Assembly (NCBI GenBank): GCA_007125415.1
Contig: SLDH01000219.1
Span: 1-5,089, forward strand
Source of the DNA: Roseovarius sp.
GTDB lineage: Bacteria > Pseudomonadota > Alphaproteobacteria > Rhodobacterales > Rhodobacteraceae
Reading direction: 5' to 3'
DNA length: 5,089 bases
Part shown: one piece after another, positions 1-5,089 of the stretch
Position numbering within the stretch: the first letter of the stretch is position 1
How the letters are laid out: each line of letters opens with the position of its first letter
Translations under genes and position numbers: made by a program
Notes under the pieces: generated by a model
Told to the model about the DNA's origin: nothing
Seen by the model: only the letters and a program-made list of their open reading frames with translations
The model's database searches: none

Positions 1-1
1 G

Positions 2-229
2 GCTGGCGGACCGGCCGAAATTATCGACCGCTTTGGTATCGGCTATACGTTCAGCACGGTGTCCGAGGCGGCTGCAAAGCTGACACTCATCAGTGAACTG
101 ACCAGGGAGGAGCGTGAAGTCTTCGCAGCGCGCGCCAAAGAGGTGGCCGCCCATTTCTTCGACGAACCCTTTCAGAAGTCGATCCTGGACAACGTATCCC
201 GGCTGGTGACACGTAAAGCCACGATGTAA
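2..229 (+). CDS. Glycosyltransferase-like protein, C-terminal end only (5' truncated by window edge)
   Basis: An open frame enters from the left edge and stops at TAA 227-229, leaving the last 75 residues. The piece opens with AGGPAEIIDRFGIGYTF. This resembles the donor-nucleotide loop of GT-B fold, family 4 (group 1) glycosyltransferases, where a GG-x-x-E segment is followed by a short run ending in a Gly-rich turn. A charged helical tail then fits the helix that normally packs back on the N-terminal domain. Members of this family usually move a sugar from an activated donor onto a lipid, glycan or protein on the cytoplasmic side of the membrane. The stop lies 22 bp from the stop of the opposing sulfotransferase-like gene, a neighbour that also fits glycan modification. 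The acceptor, the donor and the catalytic N-terminal half cannot be seen. Another Rossmann-type transferase remains possible because the call rests on a short segment. Confidence 0.55.
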   Translation, partial: AGGPAEIIDRFGIGYTFSTVSEAAAKLTLISELTREEREVFAARAKEVAAHFFDEPFQKSILDNVSRLVTRKATM

Positions 230-251
230 TGCCTCAAGGGCCGGAGCGTGA

Positions 252-1271
252 TCAACGGCTTTCGATTTGCTTGCGGATCTTGTTGAAGATCAGCCAGGTC
301 AACTTGCGGTCCTGCTCGTACATTTGTTCCATGAGCGAATACAGCATTCTACCTGTCAAGGGAGAGATCATCCTGCTTCTCTCGGGCATCGTTTCATCGA
401 ACGGTTCGGCCCCGTACCGTGTCGCAAGCTGGTTGTTTGTGGGTCTGAATTCTTCCATCAATTGGAGGCGCTCCTCATCGGAGAAAAGCGCGAGAACCTC
501 TTTCTCCGTGTCGATCCTGTTGATCATGGCCATCACACCATTGTCATGATCGTGCTCCATCGGGAGGTGATTCAGAAAGTACTTAAATTCGAGTTTCACA
601 CCATCAAGTGACGGATTCACGATCCGGTTTTCTTCCTCGGTCACAAGGGGAATCTGCAGATCGGCAGCCTCGAAAAAGGCGGCGCGGGGTTCCCGGACAA
701 GAGCATTGGTGCGCACGAGCATCTTCGTGACCTTTGGAAGGCTCTCCCAGATCTGAGCGACCTCCAGGTAATCCATTTTTGATTTTTGACTGTTGATGAA
801 GCGCGCATATGGCGCTGACAGCCGTATGCTGACGTCCTTGACCCATTGCTTGAACACGGATTCGATCAACAAGTCTTGCCGCCGGACGAAGTATATGCAC
901 TCGATCTCTTCCGCGATCTGCGACAGCATTGACACGAGTGTTGGGACCAGTTTGGGATCGAGGCATACCTTTTCGATGATTTCCGAGGATAACAGGACCG
1001 TGTCCGTTTGATGGTCAAGCGAGTCCCGCTCTGCTTTCAGCTCCGCAATCAGCCGTTCAAGGGTTTTGGGACCAGAGGTCTCGTCCCAGAGCGCGAAGGC
1101 CCATTTATGGTGGGATTTGTCGTGCCATTGCCCGGTCTTGGGATATAGCAGGCCCTGTTCCAGCAAGGCATTGCGATGGTCATCCGCAGCTCTTTGGACA
1201 GCGCTCGTGCCTGTCTTGTGAGAGCCAATATGCAGGATCAACCGTTTGAAGAGTGGCGATTCCAGAGGCAT
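252..1271 (-). CDS. Sulfotransferase-like (PAPS-dependent fold) protein
   Basis: This 339-residue protein has the layout of bacterial P-loop sulfotransferase-like proteins. Near the N-terminus (residues 12-26) is LILHIGSHKTGTSAVQ, the loop that cradles the 5'-phosphosulfate of PAPS. A Ser-Ser-Glu strand end follows at 95-97. VRRQD at 129-133, leading into a helix with ESVFKQW, matches the 3'-phosphate-binding region. NPSLD (219-223) and FRPTNNQLATRYG (275-287) are typical C-terminal motifs of this group. There is no signal peptide or membrane segment, so it is probably cytosolic. By family it would sulfate a glycan, lipid or small molecule; the substrate is unknown. An in-frame ATG at 1337 would add 22 residues. 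I prefer 1271 because the P-loop then starts at the usual distance from the N-terminus and nothing like a ribosome site precedes 1337. The best purine run before 1271, AAGGAG, is about 15 nt away, so the start is not certain. Two lines sampled by eye are 52% and 42% GC, against 62% in a phbA line, which hints at a different origin. Confidence 0.8.
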   Translation of the reverse strand: MPLESPLFKRLILHIGSHKTGTSAVQRAADDHRNALLEQGLLYPKTGQWHDKSHHKWAFALWDETSGPKTLERLIAELKAERDSLDHQTDTVLLSSEIIEKVCLDPKLVPTLVSMLSQIAEEIECIYFVRRQDLLIESVFKQWVKDVSIRLSAPYARFINSQKSKMDYLEVAQIWESLPKVTKMLVRTNALVREPRAAFFEAADLQIPLVTEEENRIVNPSLDGVKLEFKYFLNHLPMEHDHDNGVMAMINRIDTEKEVLALFSDEERLQLMEEFRPTNNQLATRYGAEPFDETMPERSRMISPLTGRMLYSLMEQMYEQDRKLTWLIFNKIRKQIESR

Positions 1272-1718
1272 TATGATATTTCTCTGCTCCTTTTTTAGCC
1301 GGTACGGCAAGATGGTCCAGTTTGGCGTCGATATCATAACGTCTTGGTGTGTGTCACTGCACGGAGTGAAATGCGTTGTGATTTCTCGAAATCGACTGGA
1401 GTGTTTTGCAATCTGTTCTCAGGAATGAACAAAGGAGAGTGTCCGAACAGTGTCCGGGCGTTTTCTCAGTGTTTTTCTGCCGCGGTCACGTCTCTGCCGC
1501 TCCGCGCAAGCCTCGACCACTTCATCCCGCAGGGATACGCAAACCGACTCGCCGACGCGGGGTAGGCACCAAGCTGAACTCATCGCGTTTCAGCATGGCT
1601 AAAATTTGCACCACTTTGTGCCGCTCGAACCTCCGAATTGCCGCAGCGCAGCGTGACAGTTTCATGAATCTGTGATGCACTCGACAGGGGACGCTTTACA
1701 CTCATAAGGAGACAGCCC
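1272..1718. other. Intergenic region between divergent genes; no convincing gene
   Basis: About 450 bp separate the minus-strand sulfotransferase-like gene from the plus-strand DUF465 gene. The open frames here are short, mostly start with TTG, lack ribosome sites and give compositions unlike real proteins, so I call none. No tRNA-like arms or recognisable RNA gene were found. Visible structure is limited. There is a tandem pair of AGTGTCCG at 1438-1445 and 1449-1456, an interrupted dyad GTTC-N8-GAAC at 1415-1430, a GCAC-N6-GTGC dyad at 1608-1621 and the palindrome TTCATGAA at 1661-1668. Both flanking promoters must lie in this gap unless longer transcripts exist, but no -35/-10 pair is good enough to mark. 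Confidence 0.6.
1706..1711 (+). promoter_or_regulatory. Ribosome-binding site of the DUF465 gene
   Basis: AAGGAG lies 7 nt before the ATG at 1719. This near-perfect Shine-Dalgarno site is the main support, beside the protein family, for calling such a short gene and for its start. Confidence 0.85.
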
Positions 1719-1889
1719 ATGAGCCTGCATTCGCATCTTGAAGAACTGAAGCGCAAGCATCGGACCCTCTCGGAAAAAGTGGAAGAGGCACAACGCGCCC
1801 CCGGTGCATCCACGCTGGAGATTTCAGAGCTCAAGAAGCAGAAATTGCGGATCAAGGAAGAGATTGAACGACTGAGCGTATCCGCCTGA
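1719..1889 (+). CDS. Small YdcH/DUF465-family protein (56 aa)
   Basis: The 56-residue product runs from ATG 1719 to TGA 1887-1889. It starts MSLHSHLEELKRKH and is almost wholly charged and helical, with two helix-forming stretches (about 2-26 and 33-53) broken by a PGAST turn at 28-32. The H-x-x-L-x-x-L-K-x-x-H beginning followed by a second helix rich in LKKQKLRIKEEIERL is the pattern of the DUF465/YdcH family (Pfam PF04325). These are short proteins widespread in Alphaproteobacteria and usually 55-75 residues long. Their role is not established, and a coiled-coil hairpin that binds a partner or nucleic acid is only a guess. There is no signal or membrane segment. The gene stands alone on the plus strand, divergent from the sulfotransferase-like gene and convergent with phbB, from whose stop it is 89 bp away across a dyad. 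Confidence 0.85.
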   Translation: MSLHSHLEELKRKHRTLSEKVEEAQRAPGASTLEISELKKQKLRIKEEIERLSVSA

Positions 1890-1927
1890 ACGGGCTGCCC
1901 GACGGGCATATTCGACCTGGTCGGAAA

Positions 1928-1962
1928 CGTGGCGCAGGCTGAACGTATCACCCTGCGCCACG
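1928..1962. terminator. Perfect 11-bp dyad between convergent DUF465 gene and phbB; possible two-way terminator
   Basis: CGTGGCGCAGG (1928-1938) is followed after 13 nt by its exact reverse complement at 1952-1962. It lies 38 bp after the DUF465 stop and 16 bp beyond the phbB stop, where a shared terminator of convergent genes would sit. The stem is strong and GC-rich. No real U-run follows on the plus strand, and only TTT follows on the minus strand. It may act as a weak intrinsic terminator, a Rho-assisted end or a 3'-end protector. Confidence 0.55.
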
Positions 1963-1978
1963 CCGAGAATTGAGGAAT

Positions 1979-2701
1979 TCACACGAAAAACTGGCCGCCA
2001 TTGGCCGAGATCGTAGAGCCGTTGATGAATTGCGAATCGTCGGAGGCAAGGAAAGTGACGCAGCGCGCGATTTCTTCCGGCTCCCCGAGACGACCGGCAG
2101 GAATCATGCTGATGATCGATTCGCGTACCTTTTCCGGCACGGCCATGACCATTTCCGTTGCGATATAGCCAGGGCAGACCGCATTGGCGGTGATACCTGC
2201 GCGCGCGCCTTCCTGCGCGAGTGACTTCACGATGCCAAGATCACCGGCCTTTGTGGCCGCGTAATTGACCTGTGCAAACTGCCCCTTCTGCCCGTTGATC
2301 GACGAAATGACGATGACACGGCCGAATTTGCGTTCACGCATGCCCGGCCAGACCGGATGAACCGTGTTGAACACGCCGGTCAGGTTCGTGTCGATCACCT
2401 CATGCCATTGTTCGGGCGTCATCTTGTGGAAGGGCGCATCGCGTGTGATCCCGGCATTGGCCACAACGATGTCGATCGGGCCAACCTCCTGTTCGACACG
2501 GGCGATACCGGCTGCGGATTCTTCATAGCTGGCCACGTTCCACTTGTAGGTCTTGATGCCGGTTTCTGCGGTGAATTTCGCGGCGGCCTCGTCATTTCCG
2601 GCATAGGTCGCAGCCACATTGTGACCCTCGGCCTTGAGAGCTTTGGAAATTGCGGCACCTATTCCGCGCGAACCGCCGGTGACGAGTGCTGTACGAGCCA
2701 T
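1979..2701 (-). CDS. phbB: Acetoacetyl-CoA reductase (NADPH), PHB synthesis
   Basis: This 240-residue short-chain dehydrogenase/reductase reduces acetoacetyl-CoA to (R)-3-hydroxybutyryl-CoA, the monomer for PHB, in the cytosol. The cofactor loop TGGSRGIG is at 8-15 and NAG at 82-84. The catalytic tetrad is N106, S134, Y147 and K151 (NYAATK), and the PG motif is at 178-179. The segment NGQKGQFAQVNY (136-147) closely resembles the PhaB signature, in which the two Gln and the Phe help hold the acetoacetyl-CoA. That separates it from the related FabG ketoacyl-ACP reductases. PGYIATEMV (178-186) also fits PhaB. Its length is close to the usual 240-246. The ATG at 2701 has AGGAG (2708-2712) 6 nt upstream. 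It follows phbA in the same direction after a 139-bp gap full of dyads, so co-transcription with extra internal control is likely. The synonym phaB is also used. Confidence 0.95.
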   Translation of the reverse strand: MARTALVTGGSRGIGAAISKALKAEGHNVAATYAGNDEAAAKFTAETGIKTYKWNVASYEESAAGIARVEQEVGPIDIVVANAGITRDAPFHKMTPEQWHEVIDTNLTGVFNTVHPVWPGMRERKFGRVIVISSINGQKGQFAQVNYAATKAGDLGIVKSLAQEGARAGITANAVCPGYIATEMVMAVPEKVRESIISMIPAGRLGEPEEIARCVTFLASDDSQFINGSTISANGGQFFV

Positions 2702-2729
2702 GGGAATCTCCTGTCTGGCTAAATGTTCC

Positions 2730-2744
2730 GGTAATGGTGTTACC
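2730..2744. promoter_or_regulatory. Dyad GGTAA-N5-TTACC just upstream of phbB
   Basis: GGTAA (2730-2734) and its exact reverse complement TTACC (2740-2744) are separated by 5 bp. The dyad is 28 bp before the phbB ATG and directly abuts the CTGC-N3-GCAG site. It could be an operator half-overlapping a phbB promoter or part of the leader RNA fold. No known regulator is assigned. Confidence 0.3.
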
Positions 2745-2786
2745 CTGCCGTGCAGTCAGCCGCAACAATGTTGCGCAGGGTTTTTT
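2743..2786 (+). terminator. Terminator-like hairpin with T6 tail, pointing antisense to phbA-phbB
   Basis: Read on the plus strand, CGCAAC-AAT-GTTGCG (2761-2775) forms a 6-bp stem. CCCTG (2743-2747) can further pair with CAGGG (2776-2780), with a 13-nt bulge on one side. TTTTTT follows at 2781-2786. This is the layout of an intrinsic terminator for plus-strand transcription. However, all genes here are on the minus strand, and the nearest plus-strand gene ends almost 900 bp earlier. The inner loop is only 3 nt, so the fold is not ideal. Confidence 0.4.
2745..2755. promoter_or_regulatory. CTGC-N3-GCAG palindrome, candidate PhaR-type operator before phbB
   Basis: The sequence CTGC-CGT-GCAG is an exact match to the CTGC-N3-GCAG dyad that I recall being reported as the binding motif of the PHB-responsive repressor PhaR in Rhodobacter sphaeroides. 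It lies 43 bp before the phbB start codon, a sensible operator position for a phbB promoter inside the phbA-phbB gap. Scanning by eye I found no other exact copy in the window. Binding itself is inferred. Confidence 0.5.
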
Positions 2787-2802
2787 GCATTTGCAGAATA
2801 GG

Positions 2803-2835
2803 CGTGACGAGCTGCCTTTCCAGCAGCCCGTCACG
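2803..2835 (-). other. Strong intercistronic hairpin just after phbA
   Basis: A 13-bp stem (2803-2815 with 2823-2835, one G-U wobble on the minus strand) closes a 7-nt loop. It begins 5 nt after the phbA stop. No U-run follows on the minus strand, so it is not a simple intrinsic terminator. In an mRNA carrying both genes it could protect the phbA 3' end from exonucleases or lower read-through into phbB. The stem contains CTGC-N7-GCAG, a wider-spaced version of the dyad near 2745. Confidence 0.6.
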
Positions 2836-2840
2836 ATGGT

Positions 2841-4016
2841 TCAGGGACGTTCGATACACATGGCGACGCCCATGCCACCGCCGATGCAAAGGGTCGCGAG
2901 GCCCTTCTTGGCGTCCCGGCGCTTCATCTCGAAGAGAAGCGTATTGAGAATGCGGCAACCCGATGCGCCGATGGGATGGCCGATGGCGATCGCGCCGCCA
3001 TTGACATTGACGATGGCGGGATCCCAGCCCATGTCCTTGTTGACCGCACAAGCCTGCGCGGCAAAGGCTTCATTGGCCTCCACGAGATCGAGATCACTCA
3101 CCGACCAACCTGCCTTTTCAAGCGCCTTGCGGCTTGCATGGATGGGTCCGACACCCATGATCGACGGGTCGAGCCCGGCGGTGGCATAGGAGGCGATGCG
3201 CGCAAGCGGCTCGATCCCGTGCTTTTCGGCATTCTCGGCGCTCATCAGCAGAACCGCGGCTGCGCCATCATTGATACCCGAGGCATTCGCAGCCGTCACC
3301 GTGCCGTCGCGCGTGAAGGCCGGGCGCATCTTCTGCATGGCTTCGAGATTGGCACCATGGCGGATGTATTCATCCTTCTCGATCACGATATCACCCTTGC
3401 GGGTCTTGACCGTGAAAGGGATCACTTCGTCGTCGAACCTGCCCGCATTCTGCGCGGCTTCCGCCTTGTTCTGGGAGCCGACGGCGAATTCATCCTGTGC
3501 GTCACGGCTGATCTGCCATTGCTCGGCCACGTTCTCGGCGGTTTGTCCCATATGGTAGCCGTTGAAAGCATCCCAAAGGCCATCGCGGATCATCGTGTCG
3601 ATATAGCTCATATCGCCCATCTTGTGGCCTGCGCGCAGATGCGCCGCATGGGGGCTGAGGGTCATGTTCTCCTGCCCGCCGGCCGCCACGATCTCGGCGT
3701 CGCCAAGCTGAATGTGCTGTGCGCCAAGGGCCACCGTGCGCAGACCCGACCCGCAGACCTGATTGATGCTCCATGCGGAGCTTTCCCGGGGCAGGCCGGC
3801 GTTGATATGCGCCTGGCGGGCAGGGTTCTGCCCCTGTGCCGCCGTCAGTACCTGGCCAAGAATCGTCTCGGAAACCTCTGACTTGTCGATACCGGCACGG
3901 GCGACCACGGCCTCCAGCACGGCGGCCCCCAGATCATGGGCGGGCGTGGTCGCGAATGCACCACCAAATGAACCAACAGCGGTACGCGCTGCCGATGCGA
4001 TAACTACATTTGTCAT
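2841..4016 (-). CDS. phbA: Acetyl-CoA acetyltransferase (biosynthetic beta-ketothiolase)
   Basis: This 391-residue thiolase condenses two acetyl-CoA into acetoacetyl-CoA, the entry step of PHB synthesis, and is normally a cytosolic tetramer. The nucleophilic cysteine is C88 in NQVCGSG. NEAF at 315-318 carries the active-site Asn, the catalytic His is H347 in GHPIG, and the second catalytic Cys is C377 in LCIGGGMG. The length and motif spacing match PhaA/AtoB-type thiolases (about 391-394) rather than longer fatty-acid oxidation thiolases. The frame is open upstream to an ATG at 4076. The start at 4016 ([15 protein letters not shown]) is chosen because GGAGG sits 6 nt before it and family members begin there. 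phbB follows in the same direction after a structured 139-bp gap, and an EAL-domain gene precedes it by 137 bp. A degradative role in acetoacetate use is possible, but the phbB neighbour favours PHB synthesis. Also called phaA. Confidence 0.95.
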   Translation of the reverse strand: MTNVVIASAARTAVGSFGGAFATTPAHDLGAAVLEAVVARAGIDKSEVSETILGQVLTAAQGQNPARQAHINAGLPRESSAWSINQVCGSGLRTVALGAQHIQLGDAEIVAAGGQENMTLSPHAAHLRAGHKMGDMSYIDTMIRDGLWDAFNGYHMGQTAENVAEQWQISRDAQDEFAVGSQNKAEAAQNAGRFDDEVIPFTVKTRKGDIVIEKDEYIRHGANLEAMQKMRPAFTRDGTVTAANASGINDGAAAVLLMSAENAEKHGIEPLARIASYATAGLDPSIMGVGPIHASRKALEKAGWSVSDLDLVEANEAFAAQACAVNKDMGWDPAIVNVNGGAIAIGHPIGASGCRILNTLLFEMKRRDAKKGLATLCIGGGMGVAMCIERP

Positions 4017-4022
4017 AGATGT

Positions 4023-4027
4023 CCTCC
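4023..4027 (-). promoter_or_regulatory. Ribosome-binding site that fixes the phbA start
   Basis: GGAGG on the minus strand lies 6 nt before the ATG at 4016. It falls inside the 20-residue upstream open extension and so argues strongly against the longer reading from 4076. Confidence 0.85.
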
Positions 4028-4086
4028 ACAGGAAACAGAACGGGTTGTTTTCGCGCGACGGGCTCTTCCGGCGCACGACTCCCCCA

Positions 4087-4094
4087 GCATTTGC
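4087..4094. promoter_or_regulatory. GCATTTGC palindrome in the phbA leader, repeated in the phbB leader
   Basis: The 8-mer GCATTTGC (GCAAATGC on the gene strand) is at 4087-4094, 70 bp before the phbA ATG. The identical 8-mer is at 2787-2794, 85 bp before the phbB ATG. GCA and TGC are mirror halves, so it could be a shared operator. The same 137-bp gap (4017-4153) shows no clear terminator for the EAL gene and no good promoter hexamers. Confidence 0.3.
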
Positions 4095-4153
4095 GGACTG
4101 TTTAACCGATGCCGAACGCCCCTACAACCAAAGGCTCACCCCTTCAGTCGGGT

Positions 4154-4996
4154 TCAGGCGGATGCGCGGTTTTCAAGTGGCGTCAGCCATGGGGGCCGGA
4201 CTGTCGGTGCTCCGAAAAAGTAGCCCTGCAGACAATCCACGCCCATTGCCTTGAGATAGGCGACATCGCGGGCGCATTCCACATTCTCGGCCACAGTGAC
4301 CATATCGAATTGTTCCCCTACCATGGCCAGCGTCGCCGTCAGAACCTGATTGTCCGGGTGATCCGCAATTCCTCGAATGAACTGGCCATCGATCTTGAGA
4401 ATGTCGAAGAAGAAGTCCCGCAGATGGCGCAACGAAGTCATCCCGGCCCCGAAATTGTCGAGCGCGAAGCTGATCCCCTTGACCTGAAGCTCCTGCATGA
4501 AGCCGGTCACGATCTCGGGGACAAGCATCGCCGAGGCTTCGGATATCTCGAGAATCAGTCGTTCGGCGACAGTTGGGTCCTTTCCGATGCCGCGCTTGAG
4601 TGTTCGCATCCAGCGGCTGTATCCTATGGAACGGGCCGACATGTTGAGCGACAGACGCAATTCAGGATATCGCACGAGGGCCTGAAGACCCTTTTCAAGA
4701 GCGATACAATCAATCTGCCGGCCCAACTCCGATTCTTCGATTCGGGTTATGAAATCCCGCGCGGGGATGACCCGTCCGGTTTCATCGAGCACCCGGATCA
4801 ATCCCTCGTAGAAGGCCGTCTGCGCCTGATCTCTCGCCAGAACGATGGGCTGATAGGCGAGCATCACCTCCTTGTGCCGAATTGCCGTCTCGACAATCCG
4901 CATGACCGATCTGTCGCGGGAGGTCGCGGCATAGGTGAGCGGGTCATGATGCCCGGGCGGAACATCCGCCTTGTCCTGTTTCGTGGCGCGCCCCAT
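4154..4996 (-). CDS. Stand-alone EAL-domain protein, cyclic-di-GMP phosphodiesterase or degenerate sensor
   Basis: This 280-residue protein is a single EAL domain (about 35-270) with a polar 30-residue N-terminal stretch. It has no membrane segment, PAS, REC or GGDEF partner. Active EAL enzymes hydrolyse cyclic di-GMP to pGpG. The signature Glu is E64 in YEGLIR (EGL for EAL). Other expected residues are N118 in LNMS, E150 in LEISE, D180, K201 in KIDGQF, E237 and E240 in AENVE, and Q257 in QGYFFGAP. The usual DDFG, whose two Asp help hold the metals, reads DNFG here (D180, N181), so activity may be reduced or lost. The ATG at 4996 has GGAGG (5003-5007) 6 nt upstream. The gene precedes phbA in the same direction with a 137-bp gap, so it may be a separate unit or the head of a longer transcript. 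A functional link between cyclic di-GMP and PHB storage is possible but rests only on position. Confidence 0.9.
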   Translation of the reverse strand: MGRATKQDKADVPPGHHDPLTYAATSRDRSVMRIVETAIRHKEVMLAYQPIVLARDQAQTAFYEGLIRVLDETGRVIPARDFITRIEESELGRQIDCIALEKGLQALVRYPELRLSLNMSARSIGYSRWMRTLKRGIGKDPTVAERLILEISEASAMLVPEIVTGFMQELQVKGISFALDNFGAGMTSLRHLRDFFFDILKIDGQFIRGIADHPDNQVLTATLAMVGEQFDMVTVAENVECARDVAYLKAMGVDCLQGYFFGAPTVRPPWLTPLENRASA

Positions 4997-5025
4997 ACCA
5001 AGCCTCCGATCTTGTCCGGTTCACA

Positions 5026-5047
5026 GCTAAGGCCATACAGGCTAAGG
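5026..5047. repeat. Direct repeat GCTAAGG, 15-bp period, upstream of the EAL gene
   Basis: GCTAAGG occurs at 5026-5032 and 5041-5047 in the 93-bp stretch between the EAL start codon and the window edge. On the gene strand this is CCTTAGC twice, 30-51 bp before the ATG, where a promoter or activator site might be. It is short and could be chance. No -35/-10 pair stands out in this stretch. Confidence 0.3.
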
Positions 5048-5089
5048 AAGTCTTAAAACCGGCTTTTTCTGAAAATGCGCGGCTTTTCA

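Noticed and set aside
1415..1448. Possible LexA (SOS) box from several GTTC/GAAC words
   Set aside because: The alphaproteobacterial box needs GTTC-N7-GTTC. Here the spacing and orientation differ (N8 inverted, or 14 bp direct).
1600..1640. GGTTCGAG on the minus strand resembling a tRNA T-loop
   Set aside because: The flanking bases do not form a T-arm stem and no anticodon or acceptor stem can be built around it.
1344..1675. Small plus-strand open frames of 73 and 89 codons in the divergent gap
   Set aside because: They start with TTG, lack ribosome sites, overlap each other and give unlikely protein compositions.
2976..3881. Plus-strand open frame of 301 codons opposite phbA
   Set aside because: It lies entirely within the well-supported thiolase gene on the other strand and has no recognisable motif, so it is a codon-bias shadow.
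4017..4076. 20-residue N-terminal extension of phbA from the ATG at 4076
   Set aside because: The strong GGAGG site at 4023-4027 and the family N-terminus both place the start at 4016.
4100..4127. Possible phbA promoter, TTGTAG and TTAAAC with 16-bp spacing on the minus strand
   Set aside because: Each hexamer matches the sigma-70 consensus at only three of six positions, which is not enough to call.
4109..5056. Long plus-strand open frame (315 codons) opposite the EAL gene
   Set aside because: It is antisense to a clear EAL domain with a good ribosome site. Its translation shows no family features, and long antisense frames are common at this GC content.

Overview
The window looks like an ordinary chromosomal segment of an alphaproteobacterium, most likely a marine Rhodobacterales (Roseobacter-type) bacterium. 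This is inferred from the gene families, the moderately high GC content, the style of the sulfotransferase-like protein and the polyhydroxybutyrate (PHB) genes. No similarity search was possible, so the taxonomic call is tentative.

Layout from left to right: (1) the 3' end of a plus-strand gene, probably a GT4-type glycosyltransferase, ends at 229. (2) Converging on it with only 22 bp between stop codons is a minus-strand sulfotransferase-like gene (252-1271). Together they suggest the edge of a surface-polysaccharide or secondary-modification locus. (3) A roughly 450-bp gap without a convincing gene (1272-1718) carries a few short repeats and dyads. (4) A tiny plus-strand gene (1719-1889) encodes a 56-residue YdcH/DUF465-family helical protein with an excellent ribosome-binding site. 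(5) A perfect 11-bp dyad (1928-1962) separates it from the convergent phbB. (6) On the minus strand, read from right to left, are a stand-alone EAL-domain protein (4154-4996), phbA acetyl-CoA acetyltransferase (2841-4016) and phbB acetoacetyl-CoA reductase (1979-2701).

phbA and phbB encode the first two steps of PHB synthesis: two acetyl-CoA give acetoacetyl-CoA, which NADPH reduces to (R)-3-hydroxybutyryl-CoA, the substrate of a PHA synthase. No synthase, phasin or regulator gene lies in this window. The 139-bp gap between phbA and phbB is the most structured DNA here. It holds a 13-bp-stem hairpin just after phbA, a TGC-rich palindrome, a hairpin followed by six T on the opposite strand, an exact CTGC-N3-GCAG dyad of the kind reported for the PHB regulator PhaR, and a GGTAA-N5-TTACC dyad. 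An 8-bp palindrome, GCATTTGC, is shared between the leaders of phbA and phbB. This suggests phbB has its own control even though it lies behind phbA.

The EAL protein keeps almost every residue of a cyclic-di-GMP phosphodiesterase but has DNFG where active enzymes usually have DDFG. It may therefore be weak or act as a sensor. I found no CRISPR array, RNA gene, insertion sequence or clearly new defence or mobile system. The findings are local regulatory and protein-motif oddities.
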